Positions 20,856-29,705 of a DNA stretch of 64,000 nucleotides are shown piece by piece. The position numbers were made by a program, and so were the translations under genes. Source of the DNA: Amycolatopsis sp. DSM 110486 (lineage in GTDB: Bacteria; Actinomycetota; Actinomycetes; Mycobacteriales; Pseudonocardiaceae); contig NZ_CP080519.1 of assembly GCF_019468465.1 (NCBI RefSeq), forward strand, positions 3,115,001 through 3,179,000, given 5' to 3'. Each line of letters begins with the position of its first letter. Within the stretch, counting starts at the first letter, position 1. Below the pieces are notes generated by a model. It was not told where the DNA came from, searched no databases, and saw only the letters and a list, made by a program, of their open reading frames with translations.

Positions 20856-21998
20856 GGCAGGCGGGGCGAGGCGGGCGTCGAGCTCGCTCCACGCGGCGAG
20901 CGCCACCAGCCCGGCCAGCCCGAACACCGCGGGCAGGCCGATTCCGGACGCCGCCGCGCCGGCCAAGGGTGACGCCGCGGTCTGCCCGACGCCGAGGCCG
21001 ACGAACGACCAGGTGACCCCGCGAGCCGGACGGGTGGGGAACAGGCGGGCGGCCCACAGGATGCACAGCCCGGTCAGGGCCATGTACGTGCTGCCGAACA
21101 GTGCGCTGGAAACCAGCGCGCCAGGCAGGCTCGGTCGCGGCAGAGCGAGCAGCGCGAGGCCGGCCGCCGCCAGCGTCCACGTGACGAGGTTGGCAGTCCG
21201 CAGCCCGACGCGCTCGGCGGCCCGCCCGGCCAGCCCGCCGAGCAGCCCGGCCACGCCGATCGTGAACCAGCACCAGGTCGCCGCGGTCGGGCTCAGGCCC
21301 GTCGCGGTGAGCCGGGAACTGGAGAACGTCCAGTACGGCGCGCTCGTCGCTCCGATGAGGACGGAGTTGACCACGAGCGGGACCAGGCCGTGAACCGGCG
21401 TGGACTTCGCCGGGAGCTCGGCGGACGCGGGCGGGCGCGGCAACGTCCGCCAGGCGAGCACCGTCATCGCCGCGGCGAGCACGGCGAAGCCCGCCCAGAT
21501 CGAGGACCAGCCGAACGCCAGCAGCGGCGTGAACGCCGACGCGGCCAGACCGAGCCCGGTCCCGGTGTTGGCCCAGGTCTGCGCCCGGACCCGGTGGCGC
21601 GTCCCGACGGTTTCCCCGATCAGCTGCGCGACGCCGGGCGAGACCAGCCCCGCGCTCCCGCCCGCGAGGACGATCCCGCCACCGAACACGGCCACGTTCG
21701 GCGCGGCGGCCATGAGCCCGAGCCCCACCGCCGCCAACGCGCCGGCCAGCAGCACGGTGGCGCGCGCGGACGGCGTGGCCGTGCGCAGGGACAGCAGCAG
21801 CCCGACGCCGTAGCCCGCGGTGGACAGTCCGCCGAGCACGCCGACGCCGACGGTCGTGAGCCCGAACGTCTCGCCGAACCGGGGCACGAACAGCCCGTAG
21901 GCGTAGCGCGCGAACCCGTAGCAGAGCGCGATCACGCCGGCGCCGACCGCGGCGGTGGACCACCACCGCGCGGTTGTCTCCTCACTGATCCCGACCAC
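20838..21998 (-). CDS. MFS transporter
   Basis: A 386-residue, twelve-segment major facilitator with a GGLAGRAAERVGLRTANL loop motif and an N-terminal segment GVIALCYGFARYAYGLFVP typical of YbfB/cyanate-permease-like actinobacterial MFS proteins. The GTG at 21998 is the likely start; a TTG further up would place the start inside the operator palindrome. Overlaps the EamA gene by 18 bp at the 3' end (convergent). Controlled probably by the divergent TetR gene. Confidence 0.82.
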   Translation of the reverse strand: MVGISEETTARWWSTAAVGAGVIALCYGFARYAYGLFVPRFGETFGLTTVGVGVLGGLSTAGYGVGLLLSLRTATPSARATVLLAGALAAVGLGLMAAAPNVAVFGGGIVLAGGSAGLVSPGVAQLIGETVGTRHRVRAQTWANTGTGLGLAASAFTPLLAFGWSSIWAGFAVLAAAMTVLAWRTLPRPPASAELPAKSTPVHGLVPLVVNSVLIGATSAPYWTFSSSRLTATGLSPTAATWCWFTIGVAGLLGGLAGRAAERVGLRTANLVTWTLAAAGLALLALPRPSLPGALVSSALFGSTYMALTGLCILWAARLFPTRPARGVTWSFVGLGVGQTAASPLAGAAASGIGLPAVFGLAGLVALAAWSELDARLAPPASGPGG

Positions 21999-22009
21999 GC
22001 TCGCAACCA

Positions 22010-22029
22010 AACAGACAGGTCTGTCTGTT
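22010..22029. promoter_or_regulatory. Probable TetR operator
   Basis: Perfect 9-bp inverted repeat AACAGACAG-GT-CTGTCTGTT directly between the divergent MFS (start 21998) and TetR (start 22088) genes. A weaker AGAC ... GTCT pair lies at about 22066-22079 next to the TetR ribosome site. Confidence 0.75.
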
Positions 22030-22087
22030 GTCAACCGATGCTAGTATTTGGGCTGGTCAAAACAAGACCGAACAGTCTGGAGGAGTT

Positions 22088-22660
22088 GTGAGCCGGACCC
22101 GGCCCGGCGACGCTGGAGCCAAGGTGCTCAAGGCGGCGTCGACGTTGTTCTACCGCGACGGCATCCACGCCGTGGGCGTCGACACCGTGGCGGCCGAGGC
22201 GGGCGTGACGAAGGCCGCGCTCTACGGCAACTTCGGTTCGAAGAGCCGGCTCGTCGTCGCTTACCTGCGCGAGCGGGACCGGCAGTGGCAGGAGGAGATC
22301 GACCGGATCACGGCCGGGCACACAGATCGGGCCGACCGGGTCCTGGCGGTGTTCGACGCCTACGAAGCCTGGCTCTCCCGCGACGGGTTCCGCGGCTGCG
22401 GCTTCCTCAACGCCACCTCGGAGTTCCCCGATCCGGCCGACCCGGTGCGCGAAGTCGTCCGCCACCACAAGACCGCGCTGCACGGCTACCTGCTGACGCA
22501 GCTCCGCCGCATCAGGCCCGAGCCCGCCGAAACCCTGGCCGACGAGCTGATGCTGTTGCTGGAAGGCGCCGCGGTCACGTCGGTCGTCACCCAGGCCTCG
22601 CGGCCGTTCCACACGGCGAAGCGGCTCGCGTCGACGCTGATCTCCCTGCCGGCGAACTAG
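22088..22660 (+). CDS. TetR/AcrR family transcriptional regulator
   Basis: A 190-residue repressor with the helix-turn-helix AGAKVLKAASTLFYRDGIHA followed by VAAEAGVTKAALYGNFGSK (residues about 8-55). The C-terminal half resembles the TetR_C_33-like group (GFRGCGFLNATSEF). The GTG at 22088 is preceded by GGAGGAGTT. It overlaps the 3' end of the downstream convergent DedA gene by 4 bp. Likely target: the divergent MFS gene. Confidence 0.92.
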   Translation: MSRTRPGDAGAKVLKAASTLFYRDGIHAVGVDTVAAEAGVTKAALYGNFGSKSRLVVAYLRERDRQWQEEIDRITAGHTDRADRVLAVFDAYEAWLSRDGFRGCGFLNATSEFPDPADPVREVVRHHKTALHGYLLTQLRRIRPEPAETLADELMLLLEGAAVTSVVTQASRPFHTAKRLASTLISLPAN

Positions 22661-23298
22661 GCGACCGCGTCGTCCTTCTGCTCCGCCGGCACCTCGTGGT
22701 TGCGCGACATGCGCTTCTTCAGCACCAGCGTCACGGCCACGCCGATCACCAGCGCCGCGCCGAGGCCGGCCCACTGGAAGCCCTTGAGCCACTTGTCCGC
22801 GACCACGCCGAGGTAGTAGATCAACGCGGTGGTGCCGCCGGCCCAGACGATGCCGCCGAGCGCGTTGGCGATGAGGAAGCGCGGGTAGTGCATGTTCAGC
22901 GAACCGGCGAGCGGGCCGGCGAGGATGCGCAGCACGGCGACGAAGCGGCCGAAGAACACGGCCCACATACCGCGTTTGTGGAACATCCGTTCCGCGTTTG
23001 CGATGTGCTCCTGCCCGAAGTGTTTGGGGAACTTCCGGCCGGCCCAGTCGAAGAGGCGTTTACCGCCCTTGCGGCCGATCAGGTACCCGATGCTGTCGCC
23101 GATGATGGCACCCGCTGTGGCCAGGACACCGATCCACAGCGGGTTGAGACCACTGTGCGAGGAGGCGAGCAGCGCCGCGCTCACGAGCACGATCTCGCCG
23201 GGCAGCGGGATCCCGAGGCTCTCGACCATCACGACGAGCCCCACGAGGAGGTAGACCGACAGCGGAGGGATCGCCTCCAGCACGTGGTCGATGTTCAC
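22657..23298 (-). CDS. DedA family membrane protein
   Basis: A 213-residue protein with the classical DedA motifs: ESLGIPLPGEIVLVSAALLA, GDSIGYLIGRKGG and FFGRFVAVLRILAGPLAGS (conserved FxGRxxxxxR). Five or so membrane segments, basic C-terminal tail (KKRMSRNHEV). The GTG start at 23298 gives the standard length. This is the second DedA-type protein within 5 kb and the more canonical of the two. Confidence 0.9.
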   Translation of the reverse strand: MNIDHVLEAIPPLSVYLLVGLVVMVESLGIPLPGEIVLVSAALLASSHSGLNPLWIGVLATAGAIIGDSIGYLIGRKGGKRLFDWAGRKFPKHFGQEHIANAERMFHKRGMWAVFFGRFVAVLRILAGPLAGSLNMHYPRFLIANALGGIVWAGGTTALIYYLGVVADKWLKGFQWAGLGAALVIGVAVTLVLKKRMSRNHEVPAEQKDDAVA

Positions 23299-23379
23299 TG
23301 CGCCTACCCCCTGCGGCTTGCCGGTTTTGTGCCTGCTCTCCGCAGACTACCGGGGGCCCTGGTCCGCGGGCGTCACCCT

Positions 23380-24603
23380 TCAGTCGGGGGCCGGGTCCGA
23401 CTTGAGTAAGGGTTTTCCGGACATATCGGATAAAGCTCTCGCTTCAAGGTGCCTACGCTCGGGCAAGCTCAACGTCCGCCGGGCCGCCGCGGCGTAGAAC
23501 TCCCGGGCGGCTTCGAGATCACCCGCGAGTTCCAGCAGGTGCGCGCGGACGACGTCGACGCGGTAGTGGTCCGGCGGTTCGGCGGCGTCGAGCTCGGCCA
23601 GCGCGACGGCCGGGCCTTCGACCATCGCGAGCGCCACGAGCCGGTTGAGCGTCACCATCGGTCCCGGCGCGACCTGGCGCAGCAGGTCGTAGAGCAGCAG
23701 GATCTGGGGCCAGTCGGTGTCCTCGGCCGAAACCGCCTCGTCGTGGACGGCGGCGATCGCGGCCTGCAGCTGGTACGGACCGACCGACGCGGTCGCGAGC
23801 GCGTGGGTGATCAGCGCCGTGCCCTCGGCGATGGCGTCGGCGTCCCACCGCGAACGGTCCTGCTCCGCGAGGGGGACCATCGTGCCGTCGGGCCCCAGGC
23901 GAGCGGCTCGGCGCGCGCCGGTGAGCAGCATCAACGCGAGCAAGCCGGTCACCTCACCATCGTCAGGGAGCTCGGCGTGCAGCTGCCGCGTGAGCCGGAT
24001 GGCCTCGGCCGTGAGCTCCACGCGGTCGACGGCCGAGCCCGCGCTGGCCGTGTGCCCCTCCGTGAAGACCAGGTACAGCACCTGCAGCACGGCGGCGACG
24101 CGAGCGGGCCGCTCGTCCGCCGGCGGCAGGCTGAACGACGTGCCCTTCACCTTCTGCTTCGCGCGGCTGATGCGCTGGCCGATCGTCGGCTCCGGCACGA
24201 GGAACGCCCGCGCGATCTCGGCCGTCGTCAGGCCGCCGACCGCGCGCAACGTCAGCGCGACCTGCGAAGGCCGCGTCAACGCCGGGTGGCAGCAGAGCAG
24301 CAGCAACGTGAGCGTGTCGTCCACGGCCGGCACCGGATCCGGGTCGGGTGGCGCCAGCGCGGCCATCGTCTCCTCACGCCGCTGCCGGGCGGATTCGCTG
24401 CGCCACAGCTCGATCCGCCGCCGCGAAGCCGTGGTGATGAGCCACGCCTTCGGGTTGTCCGGCACACCGTCGCGCTGCCACTGCACCGCGGCGGCGAGGA
24501 GGGCCTCCTGCACGGCGTCCTCGCACGTGTCGAACCCGCCGTAGCGGCGCACGAGCGCGGTGAGGACCTGCGGCGCCAGCTCGCGCAGGAGGCCCTCGAT
24601 CAC
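23380..24603 (-). CDS. ECF42-type RNA polymerase sigma factor with C-terminal extension
   Basis: A 407-residue protein: sigma region 2 (GFDTCEDAVQEALLAA, WLITTASRRRIELWR, residues about 20-80), region 4 (LRAVGGLTTAEIARAFLVPE, IGQRISRAKQKV, about 125-165), then a roughly 210-residue helical extension (YLVFTEGHTASAGS, LLALMLLTGARRAAR). This layout and the adjacent DGPF gene define ECF42. The GTG start overlaps the upstream YCII stop by 4 bp (GTGA), so translation is coupled. The extension, not an anti-sigma factor, is thought to control activity in this group. Confidence 0.92.
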   Translation of the reverse strand: MIEGLLRELAPQVLTALVRRYGGFDTCEDAVQEALLAAAVQWQRDGVPDNPKAWLITTASRRRIELWRSESARQRREETMAALAPPDPDPVPAVDDTLTLLLLCCHPALTRPSQVALTLRAVGGLTTAEIARAFLVPEPTIGQRISRAKQKVKGTSFSLPPADERPARVAAVLQVLYLVFTEGHTASAGSAVDRVELTAEAIRLTRQLHAELPDDGEVTGLLALMLLTGARRAARLGPDGTMVPLAEQDRSRWDADAIAEGTALITHALATASVGPYQLQAAIAAVHDEAVSAEDTDWPQILLLYDLLRQVAPGPMVTLNRLVALAMVEGPAVALAELDAAEPPDHYRVDVVRAHLLELAGDLEAAREFYAAAARRTLSLPERRHLEARALSDMSGKPLLKSDPAPD

Positions 24604-24989
24604 AGGTCCGCCAGGTCGAAGTCCACGTCGCCGGTCAGGCCCATCACGGGCCGGACCTCGATCGTCGCGTACGGCGCCTCCGGGATCCGCGCCGCGATCT
24701 CCAGCGCGCGCTCCTCGGAGTCGCATTCCAGCAGGTAGAAGCCGGCGAGCTGCTCCTTGATCTCCGCGAACGGGCCGTCGGTGGTGCTCACCTCGTCGTC
24801 GCGCACGATGACCTGCTTCGTGAGCTCGGGCGCGGCCAGCCGTTCGGACACGATGCGCTCGCCGGAACCGTCGAGGTCGTCGTTGAACTCGACGTACGCG
24901 CGCAGGCCCGCGGCCTTCTGCTCGTCACTCATCCCCGCCCACGCGGCGCGCGAAGCCAGGTTGCCGTAGATCAGGACCAGGTACTTCAT
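24600..24989 (-). CDS. DGPF/YCII-domain protein, ECF42 partner
   Basis: The protein of 129 residues has a YCII-like dimeric alpha-beta barrel fold (MKYLVLIYG at the start) with the diagnostic TTDGPFAEIKEQLAGFY segment and C-terminal EVRPVM. DGPF proteins are encoded next to ECF42 sigma factors, and their enzymatic role is unknown. The ATG at 24989 has CGAGGAGG upstream. First gene of a two-gene operon with the sigma factor. Confidence 0.92.
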   Translation of the reverse strand: MKYLVLIYGNLASRAAWAGMSDEQKAAGLRAYVEFNDDLDGSGERIVSERLAAPELTKQVIVRDDEVSTTDGPFAEIKEQLAGFYLLECDSEERALEIAARIPEAPYATIEVRPVMGLTGDVDFDLADL

Positions 24990-25023
24990 CGGGTGCCTCC
25001 TCGAAATCGTCGTCACCCGAGAT

Positions 25024-25049
25024 GTCGAAGCCACGCGGACGGCTTCGAC
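25024..25049. promoter_or_regulatory. Symmetric promoter region between the DGPF-ECF42 operon and the SnoaL-like gene
   Basis: The 99-bp divergent gap contains a perfect 9-bp inverted repeat GTCGAAGCC-N8-GGCTTCGAC. On the plus strand TGTCGAAG at 25023 is followed by CGAC about 16 bases later; the minus strand presents almost the same arrangement. From memory, ECF42 promoters use a TGTCGA-like -35 element; if so, this sequence can serve both directions under the sigma factor. Inference. Confidence 0.5.
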
Positions 25050-25088
25050 GTCCCCGGTGAAACCCGAAGAACCCAAGGAGAGCACAGA

Positions 25089-25511
25089 ATGTCCGAGAAC
25101 GAGATCCGCGACCTGCTGGCCGAGCGCACCGCGGCCATGTACGCCAAGGACCCCGCGCGCCTGGTGGCGGGCTACGCCGAGGGTGCCGTGAAGTTCGACC
25201 TGGCGCCGCCGCTGCGCACCACCGGCGCGTCCGCTGAGTTCCTCACGAAGTGGTTCGGCACGTTCGACAGCCCGGTGACCTACGAGTACACCGAGGTCGA
25301 AGTGACCGAGTCCGGCGACCTGGCCTTCACCACGGCGCTGGCGAAGATGTCGGCCGTGCCGGCGGGGATGAGCGAACCGTTCACGCTGTGGTTCCGCTCG
25401 ACGCTGGCCTTCCGTCGCGTCGACGGCGCGTGGCGGATCGTGCACGAGCACAGCTCGACGCCGTTCCACATGGACGGTTCGTTCCGGGCGGCCATCGATC
25501 TGCAGCCGTGA
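25089..25511 (+). CDS. SnoaL-like / DUF4440 NTF2-fold protein
   Basis: A 140-residue NTF2-like protein: IRDLLAERTAAMYAKDPARL, then YAEGAVKFDLAPPL, and the late RVDGAWRIVHEHSSTPF strand typical of the SgcJ/EcaC and SnoaL-like group. Enzymatic role unknown; related proteins are found near ECF42 and DGPF genes. The ATG at 25089 has AAGGAGAG upstream. Divergent from the DGPF-ECF42 operon and probably under the same sigma factor. Confidence 0.85.
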   Translation: MSENEIRDLLAERTAAMYAKDPARLVAGYAEGAVKFDLAPPLRTTGASAEFLTKWFGTFDSPVTYEYTEVEVTESGDLAFTTALAKMSAVPAGMSEPFTLWFRSTLAFRRVDGAWRIVHEHSSTPFHMDGSFRAAIDLQP

Positions 25512-25517
25512 AACGCG

Positions 25518-25554
25518 GTGAAGGGCACCTCGAGGAGATCGAGGTGCCCTTCAC
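25518..25554. terminator. Strong hairpin terminator
   Basis: A perfect 16-bp stem GTGAAGGGCACCTCGA / TCGAGGTGCCCTTCAC with a GGAGA loop between the convergent SnoaL-like gene (stop 25511) and the ABC operon (stop 25564). Confidence 0.85.
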
Positions 25555-25563
25555 GCCCGGCGA

Positions 25564-26681
25564 TTACAGGATTTCGGTGACCGAGCCGATGTCCGGCGCC
25601 GCGTCCGGGTTGAGCACCCCGGTGAGCTCCACCAGTTCGGGCTCCACGTCGTGCGGCTGGATGCGGCCGTCGCGGATTTCCTCGGCGTAGTGGCAGGCCA
25701 CGCGGTGCCCGGCGCCGATCTCGCGCAGCTGCGGCCGGTCGGTGTCGCACAGGCTCGGCTGCCGCCACGGGCAGCGTGTGTGGAAACGGCAGCCGGTCGG
25801 CGGGTTCGCCGGCGAAGGCAGGTCGCCCGCGAGCAGGATCTGCTCCCGGGTGTCCTCCACGAGCGGGTCCGGCACGGGAATCGCCGAAAGCAGCGCCCGC
25901 GTGTACGGGTGCAGCGGGTTCTCGTACAGCTCCGCCGAGGTGGTCTCCTCCACCAGCGCGCCCAGGTACATCACGCCGATGCGGTCGGAGATGTGCCGGA
26001 CGACGGCGAGGTCGTGGGCGATCACCACATACGTCAGGCCCAGCTCGTTCTGCAGGTCTTCCAGCAGGTTCACGACCTGCGCCTGCACCGACACGTCGAG
26101 CGCGGAAACCGGCTCGTCGGCCACGATCAGGTCCGGCTCCACGGCCAGCGCCCGCGCGATGCCGATGCGCTGGCGCTGCCCGCCCGAGAACTCGTGCGGG
26201 TACTTGCGCAGCGCCGTCTCCGGCAGGCCGACCGCGCCCAGCAGCTCACGCAGCCGCTGGTCCGTCGCTGCCTTGTCCTTGGCCAGCCCGTGCGCGCGCA
26301 TGCCTTCGAGCAGGATGGACTCCACCGGCTGCCGAGGGTCCAAACTGGACATCGGGTCCTGGAAGATCATCTGCATGCGCCGGCGCGCCTTGCGCAGCTT
26401 CTCGCCCTTGAGCTGGGCGACGTCCGTGCCGTCGAACACGACCTTGCCGGCCGTCGGCTCGTTGAGCCGCAAGATCGCGCGGCCCAAAGTGGACTTGCCG
26501 CAGCCGGACTCGCCGACCAGCCCGTAGGTCTCGCCGCGGCGGATCGACAGGTCGACCCCGTCCACCGCGTACACGTGCCCGACGGTGCGGTCGACCACGA
26601 TGCCGCGCTTGATCGGGAAGTGCACCTTGAGGTCGGTGACCTCCAGCAGGATGTCGTCCTGCGGCTCGTCGAGCACCTCGG

Positions 26682-26685
<4 letters not shown>
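25564..26685 (-). CDS. Oligopeptide/dipeptide ABC transporter ATP-binding protein (DppF/OppF type)
   Basis: This 373-residue ATPase has Walker [11 protein letters not shown]-loop [12 protein letters not shown], signature [14 protein letters not shown], Walker [13 protein letters not shown] and the H-loop His (VVIAHDLAV), then the C-terminal peptide-transporter extension with a Cys cluster ([16 protein letters not shown]) that binds an iron-sulfur cluster in related proteins. The N terminus HFPIKRG is typical of the DppF subgroup. The ATG overlaps the DppD stop by 4 bp. Last gene of the operon. Confidence 0.93.
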
Positions 26686-27677
<992 letters not shown>

Positions 27678-27680
27678 GGG

Positions 27681-28616
27681 TTACCGCCGGTTCTTCGGGT
27701 CGAGGGCGTCACGCAGGGACTCGCCGAGCAGCGTGAACCCGAGCGCCACCACGATGATCGCGATGGCCGGGTAGTATGCGAGCTCCGGGCGGATGTCGAG
27801 GAACTGGCGCGAGGCGTTGCCCAGCATCAGCCCCCACTCCGCACGCGTCGGGTCCGGGTCGCCCAGGCCGAGGAACGACAGCGCCGCGGCCTCCAGGATC
27901 GCGGTGGCCAGCGTGAGCGTGGCCTGCACGATCACGGGGCCCAGCGAGTTGGGCAGCATGTGGCGGAAGACGATCGTGCCGCGTTTGACGCCGAGCGACG
28001 TCGCGGCCAGCACGTGGTCGGCTTCCCGTTGCGCCAGCATGGAACCGCGCAGCAGCCGCGCGAAGATCGGCACGCCGATGATCGACACGGCCAGGATCAC
28101 CGTCCACTGGCTCGGCTTCGCGAACAGCGCCGCGATCGAGATCGCCAGCAGCAGCGAGGGGAACGACAGCAGCACGTCGACCAGTCGCATGAGGACGGTG
28201 TCGACCCAGCCGCCGAACGCACCCGCGAGACCGCCGATGAGCACCCCGATCAGCACGCCGATCACGGTGGCGAGCACGCCGACGATCAGCGTCTGCTGCG
28301 CACCAACGAGGAGCCGGGACAGGAAGTCGCGGCCGAAGTCGTCGACACCGAGTGGGAAGCCAGGGCTCGGGCCGGGGATGATGCCCTTGCCGAGCTCGAC
28401 CTGGTCCTGCAGGTAACGGATCTGCGGGTCCTTCGGCGCGAGCAGCGGCGCGAAGATGGCCAGCAGGAGGAACAGCAGCGTGATCACGCCACCGGTGATG
28501 GCGACGGGGCTGCGGAGCATGCGCCGGAACGCTTCGGCCCCGAGGCTCCGCCCACTCGCCGACGCCTTGGCGAGCTTGTCGATCGGCTCTTTCTTCTTGG
28601 CAAGCAAAGTGTTCAT
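27681..28616 (-). CDS. Oligopeptide/dipeptide ABC transporter permease (DppC/OppC type)
   Basis: The permease (311 residues) has a long hydrophilic N terminus (KKKEPIDKLAKAS), six transmembrane helices and the OppC hallmarks: LGVDDFGRDFLSRLL near residue 90, the EAA loop LRGSMLAQREADHVLAATSLGVKR facing the ATPases, and LNPNSLGP-like HMLPNSLGPV. The ATG at 28616 overlaps the DppB stop by 4 bp. Confidence 0.93.
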   Translation of the reverse strand: MNTLLAKKKEPIDKLAKASASGRSLGAEAFRRMLRSPVAITGGVITLLFLLLAIFAPLLAPKDPQIRYLQDQVELGKGIIPGPSPGFPLGVDDFGRDFLSRLLVGAQQTLIVGVLATVIGVLIGVLIGGLAGAFGGWVDTVLMRLVDVLLSFPSLLLAISIAALFAKPSQWTVILAVSIIGVPIFARLLRGSMLAQREADHVLAATSLGVKRGTIVFRHMLPNSLGPVIVQATLTLATAILEAAALSFLGLGDPDPTRAEWGLMLGNASRQFLDIRPELAYYPAIAIIVVALGFTLLGESLRDALDPKNRR

Positions 28617-29614
28617 CGCACACGCACCCTCGGGTCGATGATCCCGTACGAGATGTCGACCAGCATGTTCACCAGCACGTACACCAGAGCCCCGAACAGC
28701 AGCAGCGCCTGCAGCCGGGGGTAGTCACGCCGTTCGATGCCCTCGGCCAGCAGGAAGCCGAGGCCGCGGAAGTTGAAGACCCGCTCGGTCAGCACCGCGC
28801 CGCCGAGCAGCGCACCAGTCTGCAGGCCGATGGTCGTGACCACCGGCAGCAAAGCGTTGCGCAGCACGTGGCGGCGCCGGATCACCGACTGCGTCAGGCC
28901 TTTGGAGTTGGCCGTGCGGAGGAAGTCTTCGTTGAACACGTCGAGCACCGAGGCGCGGGTGATGCGCGTGATCACCGCGAGCGGGATGGTCGCCAGCGCG
29001 AACGCCGGCAGGATCAGGTGCTTGATCGCGTCCCAGACGGCGTCCCACTCGCTCGTCATGATGCCGTCGAGGATGGCGAAGTTGGTGATGCTCGTGGCGT
29101 CGATGCCGGGCGCCTGCCGGCCCTGCGACGGCAGCCCGAGCGGAGCGGCCAGCAGGTCCTGCATCGCGTAGCCGAGGAAGAACACCGGCACCGCGACGCC
29201 GACCAACGTCAGCACGATGATGACGTTGTCGGGGACGCCACCGCGGAAGCGGGCGGCGATGTAACCGAAGGGCACGCCGAGGACGATCGCGATGATCATC
29301 GCGGAAAGCCCGAGCTCGATGGTGGCGGGGAGGAACGTGCCGATCTCGCCCATCACCGGCTGGGCCGAGACGAGCGAGTTGCCGAAGTCCCCGGTGAGGG
29401 CGCGGCCGAGGAACTTGAAGTACTGCAGGATGATCGGCTGGTCCAGGCCGAGCACGTGGTTGAGGCTGGCGATCTTCTCCGGCGTCGCCTTGTCACCCAG
29501 GAGCGCGGCCGCAGGACCGCCTGGCAGGGAACGCAACCACGCGAAGACCAGGATGGACAGGATGAGAAGCGTCGGAATCGCTTGTAGCACCCGACGCACT
29601 AGGAAACGGAGCAC
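28613..29614 (-). CDS. Oligopeptide/dipeptide ABC transporter permease (DppB/OppB type)
   Basis: This 333-residue permease starts with LRFLVRRVLQAIPTLLILSI, the conserved first helix of OppB proteins, has the EAA loop (LDVFNEDFLRTANSKGLTQS) and ends with the membrane segment LVNMLVDISYGIIDPR. The start is a GTG at 29614. It lies 92 bp downstream of the binding-protein gene, separated by a hairpin (29653-29680). Confidence 0.92.
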   Translation of the reverse strand: MLRFLVRRVLQAIPTLLILSILVFAWLRSLPGGPAAALLGDKATPEKIASLNHVLGLDQPIILQYFKFLGRALTGDFGNSLVSAQPVMGEIGTFLPATIELGLSAMIIAIVLGVPFGYIAARFRGGVPDNVIIVLTLVGVAVPVFFLGYAMQDLLAAPLGLPSQGRQAPGIDATSITNFAILDGIMTSEWDAVWDAIKHLILPAFALATIPLAVITRITRASVLDVFNEDFLRTANSKGLTQSVIRRRHVLRNALLPVVTTIGLQTGALLGGAVLTERVFNFRGLGFLLAEGIERRDYPRLQALLLFGALVYVLVNMLVDISYGIIDPRVRVR

Positions 29615-29652
29615 TTGTAGTCCTTTGTGTACAGCCCGGGAACGTGGGCAAA

Positions 29653-29680
29653 GGGGGCAGGCGCGGTAGCGCCTACCCCC
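29653..29680 (-). promoter_or_regulatory. Intercistronic hairpin between binding protein and permease genes
   Basis: GGGGG-CA-GGCGC-GGTA-GCGCC-TA-CCCCC, read equally on either strand, between the binding-protein gene (stop 29706) and dppB (start 29614). Such hairpins often give partial termination or stabilise the upstream mRNA, so the abundant binding protein is made in excess over the permeases. Confidence 0.55.
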
Positions 29681-29705
29681 CAGCCCGGCTGCTCAGCGGA
29701 GCACG

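Noticed and set aside
23449..24738. Plus-strand open frame antisense to the ECF42 sigma factor
   Set aside because: Composition typical of a shadow frame; the minus strand codes for a clear sigma factor.
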